From Neolewinella lacunae (GTDB taxonomy: Bacteria; Bacteroidota; Bacteroidia; Chitinophagales; Saprospiraceae), in assembly GCF_014349155.1 (NCBI RefSeq), contig NZ_JACSIT010000090.1:1-54172 (forward strand): a stretch of DNA of 54,172 nucleotides. Reading direction: 5' to 3'. Shown here piece after piece: positions 36,401-43,360 of the stretch. Every line of letters begins with the position of its first letter. Position 1 is the first letter of the stretch. A program made the position numbers and the translations under genes. The notes below the pieces were generated by a model, which was given only the letters and a program-made list of their open reading frames with translations, made no database searches and was not told where the DNA came from.

Positions 36401-37456
36401 AACGCCGGTGGTATTGAAGTCGGTTGTCCCTACGCGCACCGAACCGCCGATGCAGACGGTCCGCTCCAGAAAGGTGGTATCGGGAATGGGATAGAGCGTA
36501 ACGCGTTGGCAGTTGGGAGTGAGGTCGCCACAAAAAGTGGGATCCACGGCGGCGAAATCCTGGCGAAGTGCCCCGGGACTCAGCGAGCCATCCAGGCGCA
36601 GTTGGTCGAGTTCGCCCAGGCGGTAGCTCAGCCCGCAAATCTCGTACTCGCCAGCGGGCAGGCCAGCGAGGTTGGGGTTGTCTTGCACGAAGAGCGCCGA
36701 GTCATTGCGGGAAATCAGGTAGGTATAGCCGTATTCTTCGGCCGGGGGACGGGGCTGGCGGTAGCGTGGCGTGGGCGTGATGGGTAGGTTGGTGGAGAAT
36801 TCACAGGCTTCGCTGGGGGCAACGGGCAGGAGCTCACCCGCGTCGGCAAAACAGCAGGGGCCCTGGGCGTTGCGGTCATCGCAGAAGGTGAGGAGCAGGT
36901 AAGTCGCCCTACCCTGCTGGCCGGTCCGCTGATTGTCGAACGTGATCGTCCAGTTGCCGTTGACGGGGCCGGTGTTCAAATCGGCGAAGCAGCCGCTGGC
37001 GGGGAAGTAGTCTCCCGTGTACAAACCAAAGGCGGCCCAGTTGAAGGCGGCGTTGTTGTTCCACTGCGCAGGGGCACCGGGGTCGGGGGCGGCGGTGCTG
37101 TCGCAGGCCAGAAAGTCGATGAACCAACGGGCCAGGTTGGTCGGGGGGCGGGTTTGGCCGTTGATGGGGCCCGTGAGGACGATGCTTTGGCCAGCCGGAC
37201 TGGTCAGGCGAATGCTCAGGTCGTAAACGTAGGAGTGCTGGAAGTAGAGCCGGACGCCACAGAGCCCCTGGTTGGGGTTGGCCAGGTCGTTATTAAGATA
37301 ATCGGCAATGGTGATGTTGAGCGGTGTTTCGCCGAAGTTGCCGATCTGGATCGTATCGGTGTATCCACAACGCTGTCCCCAGGCGGCGGGTAAGGCCACT
37401 GCGAGCAAGCTACAACAGAACAGCAGGCGAAGCACGAAAGGAAAACGCAACGGCAA
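30461..37456 (-). CDS. 2331-residue T9SS cargo with ~19 Ig-like tandem repeats
   Basis: Signal peptide (~1-27, ending AAWGQ), a proprotein-convertase P-like domain (~40-195), three short GCDS repeats (~325-482, e.g. GCDSIVTLNLSI), then about 19 tandem ~84-residue Ig/PKD-like repeats (~482-2075). Each repeat carries a leading Cys after a Thr/Asn, a central Y.W, a PG.Y.L.VT strand and a closing GC; the paired Cys suggest one disulfide per repeat. An SprB-like unit (~2075-2150), a linker domain and a gliding-motility C-terminal domain (~2232-2331, VPTAFSPNGDGQND...FRIFDRWGEMVY) finish it. Expected to be a long surface-anchored stalk or adhesin. The long reverse-strand open frames over it are codon-bias shadows. 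No PorP/SprF neighbour. Confidence 0.92.
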   Translation of the reverse strand: MPLRFPFVLRLLFCCSLLAVALPAAWGQRCGYTDTIQIGNFGETPLNITIADYLNNDLANPNQGLCGVRLYFQHSYVYDLSIRLTSPAGQSIVLTGPINGQTRPPTNLARWFIDFLACDSTAAPDPGAPAQWNNNAAFNWAAFGLYTGDYFPASGCFADLNTGPVNGNWTITFDNQRTGQQGRATYLLLTFCDDRNAQGPCCFADAGELLPVAPSEACEFSTNLPITPTPRYRQPRPPAEEYGYTYLISRNDSALFVQDNPNLAGLPAGEYEICGLSYRLGELDQLRLDGSLSPGALRQDFAAVDPTFCGDLTPNCQRVTLYPIPDTTFLERTVCIGGSVRVGTTDFNTTGVFPVTLAGRADCDSVVVLDLRVVDVLRTTLDTTICAEANYPQGPNVYALPGTYVDTLTSFLGCDSIVTLNLSIAPPIRTDTTTAICAGEAFFIGSEAFTSTGTFTRVLPAVNGCDSTVNLDLLVLNPDIVFAPYPAALTCNTPSAVLDATGSNLAFTQSIRWLNAAGDLLRTDLVLPTDTAGTYIFELTVGTRGQFCTLRDTIVLPDLRFRVGADLALTQVQCTGTNEQCAILSCVNPSLGIGATPTPTGPAYTYAWTAPPTGNVLGPLDGPAITVDAPGTYSLRITDPATGCQLDTSYLIRQDTLQPSVRLSGNQLINCASPSIRLLADTFQTRHAALDYRWTGDCLSTPVNGPVLDLACPGNVTLTVINRDNGCRRDTTFFVDRDLAPASLNLAPATAPLSCFFPERLLDGSAASSANGLRYAWIYESSPDTIGRASTFLAQRAGRYQLIVTDQRSQCSARDTIVVPADTLRPLAVTGQATLTLNCYSPTATLGEPGTSQGPEFTYAWLDPTRPADTLSQGLTLTVAPPGGLFRLTVLDTSNGCRASDSTLVRVALDTPFIRLALPLDFNCFTDSVLLDAGQTNLAFPNLQRWSGNCLPAATDTSRIWVACPGTYVYEVLNLETGCSARDSITTELVGTAVVAVLPDTAFLDCTTGETRLDRSLGTDAPVVRWFRDGIPVDLVGQRPRVTVPGVYTLVLGNFNESCLDTARTVVVADCPALAVLVPPDSLTCRNALVTLDGGPSVPAPSANVAVEWFIPAGATTQPGAGPRQLDVFTPGRYGFAIRNLISGAGDTVFVDVRRNVVQPLAEAGPRDTINCTDRTVELNGSQSVQGAEFEYLWTTVGDDTLAFAQRVTVSEPGTYLLRVTQRATGCSSVDNVTIFRDLFVPGLGFSPAELPCDTLDFALAVQPDVVGNYGYAWTGPAVLAQADRDTVRIAQPGLYTVRVTNQDNGCQVSGSVMATRAPCPPFPALPDTSLTCKSDTLRLIATFREPCVGCTYRWTRNGSVIQGQNDSSLPVTRVGDYTIIVFSAAGLRGEATGTVTDTRVLPVGNAGPDGLLTCAITSTLLVDRSPQPAFPYAYQWLNADGTAIVGATADSLRVSQGGIYQLRTTNTFSDCSIVDTVAVGYDTLRPIANAGPARILDCNNKRRVLDGIQSSLGRNFVYAWSGGPSPLCLEGASTLNPSVRCDGDYTLTVLDTVNGCSAAAMVRVDNDDELPSVVPLPDTIVNCANGSVTLQGRPVGQADRAWRWERIVSGGNEIVQEVAPGDILVTGAGDFLFTVENTLTGCDNAFSVSVAEDLQVPTVDAGISDTFYCALDSLVLRGTATTASGLPPVLRWTSDVGFFINNATRRVATVFQPDTYRFSVTDPRNFCQTVDSVVIFRDVEAPRAFAGADTTLTCTRRELRLSGDWESLSGQATFQWTTRDGRIIAGGQTLSPLINTMGRYQLNVTDPANDCSAADIVRVTNDTLPPVAIITLPQGDLVNCNRPTLLLDGTRSQPAVTYSWLGPAGDRPATPRQTVGRAGTYRLIVTDRINGCRDTTTATVRSDFAKPQIDILPPELLTCNRDTVTLTPTPAAPGALLTYRWQDATGNQIGQLARQMVGEPGTYRLIALESRNGCRDTNLVAVAANRVPPVVALAEPPVLNCFRSVATIDGSGSARGSNISLRWRSPGNSATATADPYQVRGEVPGFYYLTLTNATNGCQATDSVELLRSALAVDALELEVEQPACSADKTGDLTILGVTGGQGPFRYRVDNGLLTDRLVYEDLPLGQYRVEVVGADGCSAATSVSIVAGPEVSLDLREDTLIRLGDSLALNFVTNLASWDTLRWTSSGPLPAWTSDGPLVVRPFVSQGYRLVLVGPGGCSATDEVIIEVDETVRTFVPTAFSPNGDGQNDRLRPYWGAQVAQVLNFRIFDRWGEMVYDLAADPNRAGEDFGWDGQHGGRFLNPQVFIWQLDIELVDGTRMWESGDVVLLR

Positions 37457-37786
37457 TGTTCAATATTTGGGATTACGGGGGTAAAGATAAGCGACGGAAG
37501 GCATTAGCCGGGCCAGGGTCAGGTATTGTCCATCCCCCGGGTCGGACCAAAGGTGGAGGATGCGAACCTGGCCGCCATGCCCCCGCCTGCTTTGGTCGCC
37601 GGGCTGACGTTCGTCTTGCCCGAACCGCCACTGAGCCGGTTCCGAAGAGCAAAAAAAACGAGGTCAAGCGCAAAAAAACCGGGACGAGCGCAGCGAAAAA
37701 CCAGTTGAATTCACCCAAAAGCGGACTAATTTACGGAACGGTAAGAAAATAGCATCCGGGGGCCAGCCAAGTTCCGGGGGCACGGT

Positions 37787-37794
37787 TATCTTTG
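37787..37794 (+). promoter_or_regulatory. -7 box TATCTTTG before candidate small RNA
   Basis: TATCTTTG with expected start near 37800; no coding region begins within 250 bp downstream. Confidence 0.6.
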
Positions 37795-37799
37795 CGCCT

Positions 37800-37955
37800 A
37801 GTCGTGCTACTCTCTTACGATACCAAAGAGAGTCTTTCCGGTTAAATACCGGAACCTCCGAATAAGCTGGCCTCCGGGGCCGGTGCCGGAGGGTCTACTA
37901 CCGAAAATAAACCCATCGCCCCCCGGGCGGTTATTTAATCGCCCCGGGTTGCGTT
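37800..37955 (+). ncRNA. Candidate structured small RNA or leader (~155 nt)
   Basis: Between the promoter box at 37787 and a terminator-like hairpin (CCCGGGCG with CGCCCCGGG, 37922-37948, then a short T-run) lie three strong stem-loops: ACTCTCTT/AAAGAGAGT (37810s-37830s), TTCCGGT/ACCGGAA, and CCTCCG/CGGAGG enclosing CTGGCC/GGCCGG. An outer AAATAA/TTATTT pair brackets the last part. No ORF runs through it. It could be a stand-alone RNA (a 6S-type regulator is one idea) or an attenuating leader of the DUF72 gene; I do not recognise a known riboswitch core. The rest of 37457-38063 shows nothing clear. Confidence 0.45.
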
Positions 37956-38063
37956 TTTGCACGGTTTGCGCCAGCGCTGGTTGTTTCCACTGGCGGTTGT
38001 GGTAGCCAAGGCATTTTCCCGGGAACAGCTCATTCCTTTTCCTTCCCCGGACAGCCTGACCTT

Positions 38064-38972
38064 ATGAAATTCGGTAAATTGACGGACCTCAGTGCGGTCG
38101 ACTTTTCCTTTCCAGTGGAACCCCTGGCCAACGCGGCGCGGCTCGATCGTTACCGCCTGGGCCCGGACGATGGCCCCTCCCGCATTTATGTGGGCCCCAC
38201 GGGCTGGAGCATGAAGGAATGGGTGGGCACCTGGTATCCACCCAAGACGAAGTCGGCCGATTACCTCCGGCACTACGGGCAGCAATTCAACACCATCGAG
38301 TTCAATACCACCCACTACCGCATCCCCGACGCGGAGCTGGTGGACCGCTGGTGCCAGAGTGTTCCCGCCGATTTTCGTTTTTGCCCGAAGTTGCCGCAGA
38401 CGGTAAGCCACGTCGGCGACTTTGGCCGGGGCAGCGGAGATTTTCAGCGTTTCGTGGGGGTGCTCGATGGCTTCGGGGAAAAGCTGGGCTGTGTATTCGG
38501 GCAGTTGCCGCCCTATTTCGGGGCCGAGCGGCTGCCGCAGTTGGAGGCCTTTCTAGACCGCTGGCCGAGGGTGCTGCCCCTGGCCATCGAAGTGCGGCAC
38601 GAAAGCTGGTTTGCAGACCCTTTCGCCACCGAAGCCCTGATGGATGCCCTGGCCGCCAGGGGCGTTGCGGCGGTGATTACCGACGTGGCGGGCCGGCGGG
38701 ATGTCCTCCACAACTACATCACCGCCCCCCGCACGATGGTCCGCTTCGTTGGCAACGGCTTGGTTCCCTCGGACTACGAACGCCTGGCCGACTGGGCCGC
38801 AAAGCTCCGGCAGTGGAACCTGCCCGAAGTTTACTTTTTTCCGCACCAGCCCGACAATGTCCTCGCGCCGGAGGCCACGGCCCATTTTGTCGGATTGCTG
38901 AAAAGCCAGGACATTGGCAGTACCCGGGGGCCAGCTGATTTGCGGGATATGGGACAGATCAGCCTGTTTTGA
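38064..38972 (+). CDS. DUF72 family protein
   Basis: 302 residues. The DUF72 (YecE-like) TIM-barrel signature is clear: YVGPTGWSMKEWVGTWYP, FNTIEFNTTHYRIP, FRFCPKLPQTVSH, and later LAIEVRHESWF and MVRFVGNG. The N-terminal ~35 residues before IYVGPTG form an extension seen in Bacteroidota members. Biochemical activity of the family is not established. An attenuator-like RNA lies upstream. Confidence 0.88.
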   Translation: MKFGKLTDLSAVDFSFPVEPLANAARLDRYRLGPDDGPSRIYVGPTGWSMKEWVGTWYPPKTKSADYLRHYGQQFNTIEFNTTHYRIPDAELVDRWCQSVPADFRFCPKLPQTVSHVGDFGRGSGDFQRFVGVLDGFGEKLGCVFGQLPPYFGAERLPQLEAFLDRWPRVLPLAIEVRHESWFADPFATEALMDALAARGVAAVITDVAGRRDVLHNYITAPRTMVRFVGNGLVPSDYERLADWAAKLRQWNLPEVYFFPHQPDNVLAPEATAHFVGLLKSQDIGSTRGPADLRDMGQISLF

Positions 38973-39074
38973 TGCGCGCTATTTCTCCGCTTCCGTTCGG
39001 CGATGCAACTGCGCATAGGCAATGAACAAAGTTCCGTCCAGCGACTTTTACCCACAAAAATACCCCACAACAGC

Positions 39075-39554
39075 ATGGCAGGATTTACCCTTTACAGCGA
39101 TCACTTCAGCGGCCAGGTGCCCAAAGTTTGTGTATTTAACGATTTTGGTGCGGGCGGCGACAACCAGAGCCCCGATCTCCGCTGGGAAAATGCCCCGGCG
39201 GGCACCAAGAGTTTCGTACTGGTCCTTCACGACCCCGATGCACCTACGCCGGCTGGGTGGACGCACTGGTGTGCTTTCGATATTCCAGCCGACACTACTT
39301 CTCTGGCGCTCGGGGCCAGCCCAGGCGCGCTTCCCGGTGGCACGAAGGAAACCCGCAACAGCTACGGTGCTTTCGGCTACGGTGGTCCCTGCCCTCCTCC
39401 GGGTGATCCCGCCCACTGCTACCACTTCACCCTGTATGCGCTCAGTACGTCGTCCTTAGGATTGGAGGCCGATACGCCCATGCCAATGGTGGTGTTTGTT
39501 GCCCGTGAGCACATCCTGGGTAAGGCGGGCATTACCGCGATGTACGCCCGTTGA
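39075..39554 (+). CDS. YbhB/YbcL family PEBP-like protein
   Basis: 159 residues from the ATG at 39075 (an upstream in-frame ATG at 39003 adds non-homologous sequence). Signatures of the bacterial Raf-kinase-inhibitor-like family: FGAGGDNQSPDLRWENAPAGTKSFVLVLHDPDAP, GWTHWCAFDIP, and YGGPCPPPGDPAHCYHFTLYAL. No signal peptide, so cytosolic. The ligand pocket residues DPDAP and GPCPPxG are intact. Function in bacteria is unclear. Confidence 0.9.
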   Translation: MAGFTLYSDHFSGQVPKVCVFNDFGAGGDNQSPDLRWENAPAGTKSFVLVLHDPDAPTPAGWTHWCAFDIPADTTSLALGASPGALPGGTKETRNSYGAFGYGGPCPPPGDPAHCYHFTLYALSTSSLGLEADTPMPMVVFVAREHILGKAGITAMYAR

Positions 39555-39578
39555 TGTCTGGGCATCGGAACGGATCCG

Positions 39579-40463
39579 CTAGATCAGCGGCTTGAGCACG
39601 TCGTAGGACTGCTGGGTCAGCTGGGTGTAGAAGGCTTCGGTGAAGGCGGAGCTGCCGTGGTCTTCCAGGAATTTCTTTTGCTCGGGGCTCAGTCCTACGG
39701 GGTTTTCGTCGATGCTGCCGGGATAGGGATTGGCGGGGGTGCGATCGAGCGGCGGACAAAACTCCACGGAAACGGCACCGTCGTAACCCACCTCGCGGAG
39801 CACGCCGATGATGGCTGCCCAATCCAGGCTGCCCATGCCCGGTGCCATGCGGTTGTTGTCCGCCACGTGGAAACCGTGGAGGCGGTCGGCGCAGCGGCGG
39901 ATGGCGGCGGCCCAGTCGGCTTCCTCCAGGTTCATGTGAAAGATATCGAGGCAAACGCCGCAGTTCGGCCCCGTGGCTTCGGCGAGGGCGTAGGCCTGGT
40001 CGGCGCGGTTGATGAAGTAGGTCTCGAAGCGGTTGATGGGCTCAATGCCCAGTAGCACGCCCGCCCGCTCGGCGTGGGCGTAGACTTCCTGCATGCCCGC
40101 CACGGCCAGCTCCCACTCCACTTCCGGACGACCGTCGGGGACGATCTTGCCCACCGTTCCGGGGACGACGCTGACCATGTGTCCGTCGAGTTCCTTGACC
40201 ATATCGATCAGCCGTTTGATGTAGGCAACGGTATGGGCCCGCTCCCCGGCGCTGCCCGATACGAGGTTAAGGCCGTCTTCCATCAGGGTGACGCTGCCCC
40301 AGCACTTTAGCTTGTGATCTTTGAGTTGTTGCCGCACTTCCCGCGTATCGTACAGCTGGGGGGCACCCATAATTTCGATGGAATCGTAGCCGATGGTGGA
40401 GATGCGGCCGAGGGTGGTGGTGAGCGGCTCGGCGCGCATCCAGTTGTGGATGGAAAGATGCAT
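39579..40463 (-). CDS. Sugar phosphate isomerase/epimerase (TIM barrel)
   Basis: 294 residues of the xylose-isomerase-like AP-endonuclease-2 superfamily. Expected metal ligands are visible as Glu in GIEPINRFE, Asp in CLDIFHMNLEE, His in GFHVADNNR and Glu in VSVEFCPP, the E-D-H-E pattern of tagatose/psicose 3-epimerase-like enzymes. Last gene of a four-gene minus-strand operon with an enolase-superfamily dehydratase and a 2-hydroxyacid dehydrogenase, so a sugar or sugar-acid substrate is likely; which one cannot be read from sequence. Confidence 0.85.
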   Translation of the reverse strand: MHLSIHNWMRAEPLTTTLGRISTIGYDSIEIMGAPQLYDTREVRQQLKDHKLKCWGSVTLMEDGLNLVSGSAGERAHTVAYIKRLIDMVKELDGHMVSVVPGTVGKIVPDGRPEVEWELAVAGMQEVYAHAERAGVLLGIEPINRFETYFINRADQAYALAEATGPNCGVCLDIFHMNLEEADWAAAIRRCADRLHGFHVADNNRMAPGMGSLDWAAIIGVLREVGYDGAVSVEFCPPLDRTPANPYPGSIDENPVGLSPEQKKFLEDHGSSAFTEAFYTQLTQQSYDVLKPLI

Positions 40464-40506
40464 GGTGAAAATAATAGATCAGTGGGAAGAGAAAGGGACC
40501 GGAAAA

Positions 40507-41460
40507 TCAGCGGTTCAGTTGGCGCAGGTTGTGGATGAAGCGCCGGTCGATGGGTTTGCCGTGGAGCACATCGAGGGTATTGCGGGCGGTCAGGACGCAC
40601 ATTTCGTCGTAAGTCCGGGCCGTCAGCGAAGCCAGGTGGGGGGTGATCAAGACGTTTGGCAGGGCCAACAGGGGCGAAGCGGGATCCGGTGGTTGGGTGG
40701 TGAGTACGTCGGCAGCGTAGCCTCCGAGGTGGCCCGACTGGAGCCCGGCGAGCAAAGCGGCTTCGTCGATGATTTCCCCGCGGGCCGTGTTGATCAGGAG
40801 TGCGCCGGGCTTGACCCTGGCGAGCATTTCGGCGTTGAGGAGTTGGCGGGTCGTGACGTTGAGGGGCAGGTGGATGGTGAGCAGGTCCGACTCGGCCAGC
40901 AGGTCGGGTAAGTCCCGGGCCATTGCTCCGTCGTCCTTGGCCTGCACCTGCGGATGCGCCAAATGCAGCACCCGCATCCCGAAGGCGGTGGCCAGTTTGG
41001 CGACGCGCTGCCCGATGTTGCCGTAGCCCATGATGCCGAGGGTTTTGCCGCGCAGTTCGTCGCCGGCGTAGCTGTTGCGGTAGGCCCAGTTGCCGGCCTT
41101 CGTGGCGGTAATGGCCGCAAACATTTGCCGCTGGAGGCTCAGCATCAGGCCCAGGGTGTGTTCGGCCACGGTTTCGGCGTTCACACCGGGGGCGTTGACC
41201 ACGGGAATGCCCCGTTGGGTGGCGGTGGCCACGTCGATATTGTCTAAGCCCACGCCACAGCGGGCAATCACCTTCAGGCTGGGGCAGAGGTCGAGCAAGG
41301 CCGCATTGACCTCCCCCTTGCCCCGGGTTACGATGGCTTCAATGTCGTAGCGCCGGGCCTCGTCGGGGCCGCTAAAGGGCGTCTCGGCCAACACCACGCG
41401 GGCGCTCTGGCGGAGCAGCAGTTCGGCAGATTCAGAAACGGTTTCAAGTAGTAAAAGCAT
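40507..41460 (-). CDS. D-isomer 2-hydroxyacid dehydrogenase
   Basis: 317 residues. NAD-binding loop LGIMGYGNIGQRVAKLA (~145-160), catalytic Arg in LINTARGEIIDEAAL (~235), and catalytic His in LITPHLASLT (~285). Family: SerA/GhrB-like. Interconverts a 2-keto acid and a D-2-hydroxy acid with NAD(P)H; no ACT domain, so it is not a regulated phosphoglycerate dehydrogenase. Sits 14 bp after the VOC gene and 43 bp before the epimerase gene in the same operon. Confidence 0.88.
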   Translation of the reverse strand: MLLLLETVSESAELLLRQSARVVLAETPFSGPDEARRYDIEAIVTRGKGEVNAALLDLCPSLKVIARCGVGLDNIDVATATQRGIPVVNAPGVNAETVAEHTLGLMLSLQRQMFAAITATKAGNWAYRNSYAGDELRGKTLGIMGYGNIGQRVAKLATAFGMRVLHLAHPQVQAKDDGAMARDLPDLLAESDLLTIHLPLNVTTRQLLNAEMLARVKPGALLINTARGEIIDEAALLAGLQSGHLGGYAADVLTTQPPDPASPLLALPNVLITPHLASLTARTYDEMCVLTARNTLDVLHGKPIDRRFIHNLRQLNR

Positions 41461-41474
41461 GGTTGGTAAGGGGT

Positions 41475-41960
41475 TTATTCGCCAGTGTACAAGGTAGCGT
41501 TCTCGGCCTTGTAGCCGCGAAAATCGTTGCGGCCGGAAACGTAAAGGCCCGCCTGGAAGAGATCATCGGCAAAAATGGCCGGGTCGATGGCGTCCCGCTC
41601 TGAGGGGTGGGAAGTGATCTCAACGAGGTTGCCGGAGGGGTCGCGGACGAACATTTGCATCGCCCCGTCGGGCAGTTGCCGGACCTTCCCCCAGGGCGCG
41701 GTATCGATAATGCCCAGCGCTTTCATCCGGTGAAAAACGGCGTTGAAGTCATCGACCGTGATGCACAGGTGGCCCCGAAACGACTGTGCATCTTCCCACT
41801 CGGAGAGGTGGAGCTGCTGTCCGTTGCGGAACTTGAAAAAAGCCGTAGGGTAATCGAAAACGAAGGCCGCCACCGGCTCCAGCCCCAGCTCTTCTTCGTA
41901 GAAACGGGCGGCCGGCTCGAGGGCATCGACGATCAGGGTAACGTGGTTAATGTTGGCCAT
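41475..41960 (-). CDS. VOC (glyoxalase-fold) family protein
   Basis: 161 residues from the ATG at 41960 (MANINHVTLIVD), the usual VOC opening; the frame extends upstream without homology. Two beta-alpha-beta-beta-beta units: residues ~5-60 with HVTLIVDALEPAARFYEEELGL, and ~70-125 ending MFVRDPSGNLVEI. Potential metal ligands are His ~5, Glu in the LHLSEWE strand, His in GHLCITV and Glu at NLVEI. Enzyme type (dioxygenase, lyase or epimerase) is open. It lies between the dehydratase-like and dehydrogenase genes of the operon. Confidence 0.82.
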   Translation of the reverse strand: MANINHVTLIVDALEPAARFYEEELGLEPVAAFVFDYPTAFFKFRNGQQLHLSEWEDAQSFRGHLCITVDDFNAVFHRMKALGIIDTAPWGKVRQLPDGAMQMFVRDPSGNLVEITSHPSERDAIDPAIFADDLFQAGLYVSGRNDFRGYKAENATLYTGE

Positions 41961-42072
41961 ACGTGGGCATATTTTGCAGATCGGGGGCGTCCGGCTCCGC
42001 GCGCAGAAAAGAACGCCTGAAGTTGGGCAAAAAGGTAGGCTGAATTTTCCGGCCATTCAAGCCGCAGCCCCT

Positions 42073-43242
42073 TTACTTGCGGTATTCGGCCACAAAGTCC
42101 CAGTTGGGGCTCAGGCCTAGTCCGGGACCAGTGGGCGCAGCGATGCGGCCGTCCTGGGTCGTGATCGTCTCATTGACCAACTCGTACATCATCGGGTTGC
42201 CGCCGGCGGAGAACTCGATGATGGCCGCCGCCGGGCTGGCGAAGGCCACCGAAGCGCCCGCCATAAAGCTAAAGGCGGAGCCCCAGCAATGGGGGGCCAG
42301 CTCCAGCTGGTAGGTGGCGGCCAGGGCGGCTACCCGCCAGGCTTCGGTGATGCCGCCGATGATGGCCGCGTCGGGCTGCACCACGTCTACGGCCCGCAAA
42401 TCCACCAGCTCGCGGATGTTGAAGCGGGTAAATTCACTCTCGCCGGCCGCAATGGGCGTCGCAGTGGTCGCGCGGACCTCGGCCGTGCCCCGCTTGTTGT
42501 CGGGGGAAATCGGTTCCTCAAACCAGTAGAGCTGGCAGTCCTCCACGCCGCGGCAAAACTGTTTGGCTTCGGCCACGCTGTAGGTGCCGTGGGCGTCGGC
42601 CATGATTTTGACCTCCGGCCCCAGCGCGGCACGGGCCGCTTTGACGCGGGCCACGCTGTTGGCCACGGTGCCGTCCATGATGCCCACCCGCATTTTCACG
42701 GACCGGAAGCCCTTGGCCGTATAACCCAGCAATTGCTCACCGATGCCTTCCACGTTCTGCCAGCCGCCACTGGCGTAGACTTCCATCGTCGGCCGCAGGG
42801 CACCGCCCAGCAGCTGGACCACCGGGACGTTGAGCGACTTGCCCAGCAAATCCCACAGTGCCATATCCACGCCGCTCATGGCCGCCACGTGGATGCCCCG
42901 GTTGCCGAGAATGGGAAAAACGCGGCCCCGGTCGAGGGCGTAGTGATCCCGCGTGCCATTGTACATCCGCTCCCAGATTTCGCCAATGTTGCGCGCGTCC
43001 AGGCCGATGAGTTGGGGGGCCAGTTCGCGTTCCACGCAGGTGACGATGGAGGCGCACACGCCCGAAGACCCCACGGCGGCTTTCGCCTCCCCGAAGCCCT
43101 GCCGCCCGTCGTCTAGCGTGACCACCACCAGGGTCATGTCAAAATCGGTCAGCAGCCCGTAGTCGGAGCGGTGCTGCTTGGCGGGCGGAATGGGGCAAGA
43201 AAGCCAGTAGGCTTCCAGCTTCGCAATTTTCATGATCGGCAT
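42073..43242 (-). CDS. Mandelate racemase/muconate lactonizing family (enolase superfamily)
   Basis: 389 residues; start at 43242 or the ATG three codons later. The capping N-domain is followed by the barrel with SVKMRVGI (catalytic K-x-R strand), metal ligands Asp in IMADAHGTYS, Glu in YWFEEPISPDN and Glu in AAGESEFTRF, and catalytic His in LELAPHCWGSAFS. This fits the MR subgroup of sugar-acid dehydratases rather than muconate cycloisomerase, but the substrate cannot be named. First gene of the operon that continues with VOC, dehydrogenase and epimerase, a plausible sugar-acid catabolic set; no transporter or regulator is adjacent. Confidence 0.87.
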   Translation of the reverse strand: MPIMKIAKLEAYWLSCPIPPAKQHRSDYGLLTDFDMTLVVVTLDDGRQGFGEAKAAVGSSGVCASIVTCVERELAPQLIGLDARNIGEIWERMYNGTRDHYALDRGRVFPILGNRGIHVAAMSGVDMALWDLLGKSLNVPVVQLLGGALRPTMEVYASGGWQNVEGIGEQLLGYTAKGFRSVKMRVGIMDGTVANSVARVKAARAALGPEVKIMADAHGTYSVAEAKQFCRGVEDCQLYWFEEPISPDNKRGTAEVRATTATPIAAGESEFTRFNIRELVDLRAVDVVQPDAAIIGGITEAWRVAALAATYQLELAPHCWGSAFSFMAGASVAFASPAAAIIEFSAGGNPMMYELVNETITTQDGRIAAPTGPGLGLSPNWDFVAEYRK

Positions 43243-43262
43243 TTAAGGATGCTCAAGTTGTT

Positions 43263-43278
43263 GGGCGCGGCCGCAGGC
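43263..43278 (+). repeat. Dispersed 18-bp motif, copy 7
   Basis: Matches GGGCGCGGCCGCAGG, then diverges. Only 20 bp upstream of the dehydratase gene start, so it may sit in that gene's promoter. Confidence 0.75.
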
Positions 43279-43360
43279 GATAGTCCCGGAGACGTTCGGG
43301 ATGCAGTGGCGGGGGACAAAATAGAATGTTCTGCGCAAATCTTCCGCACGCTGGTTCTGC

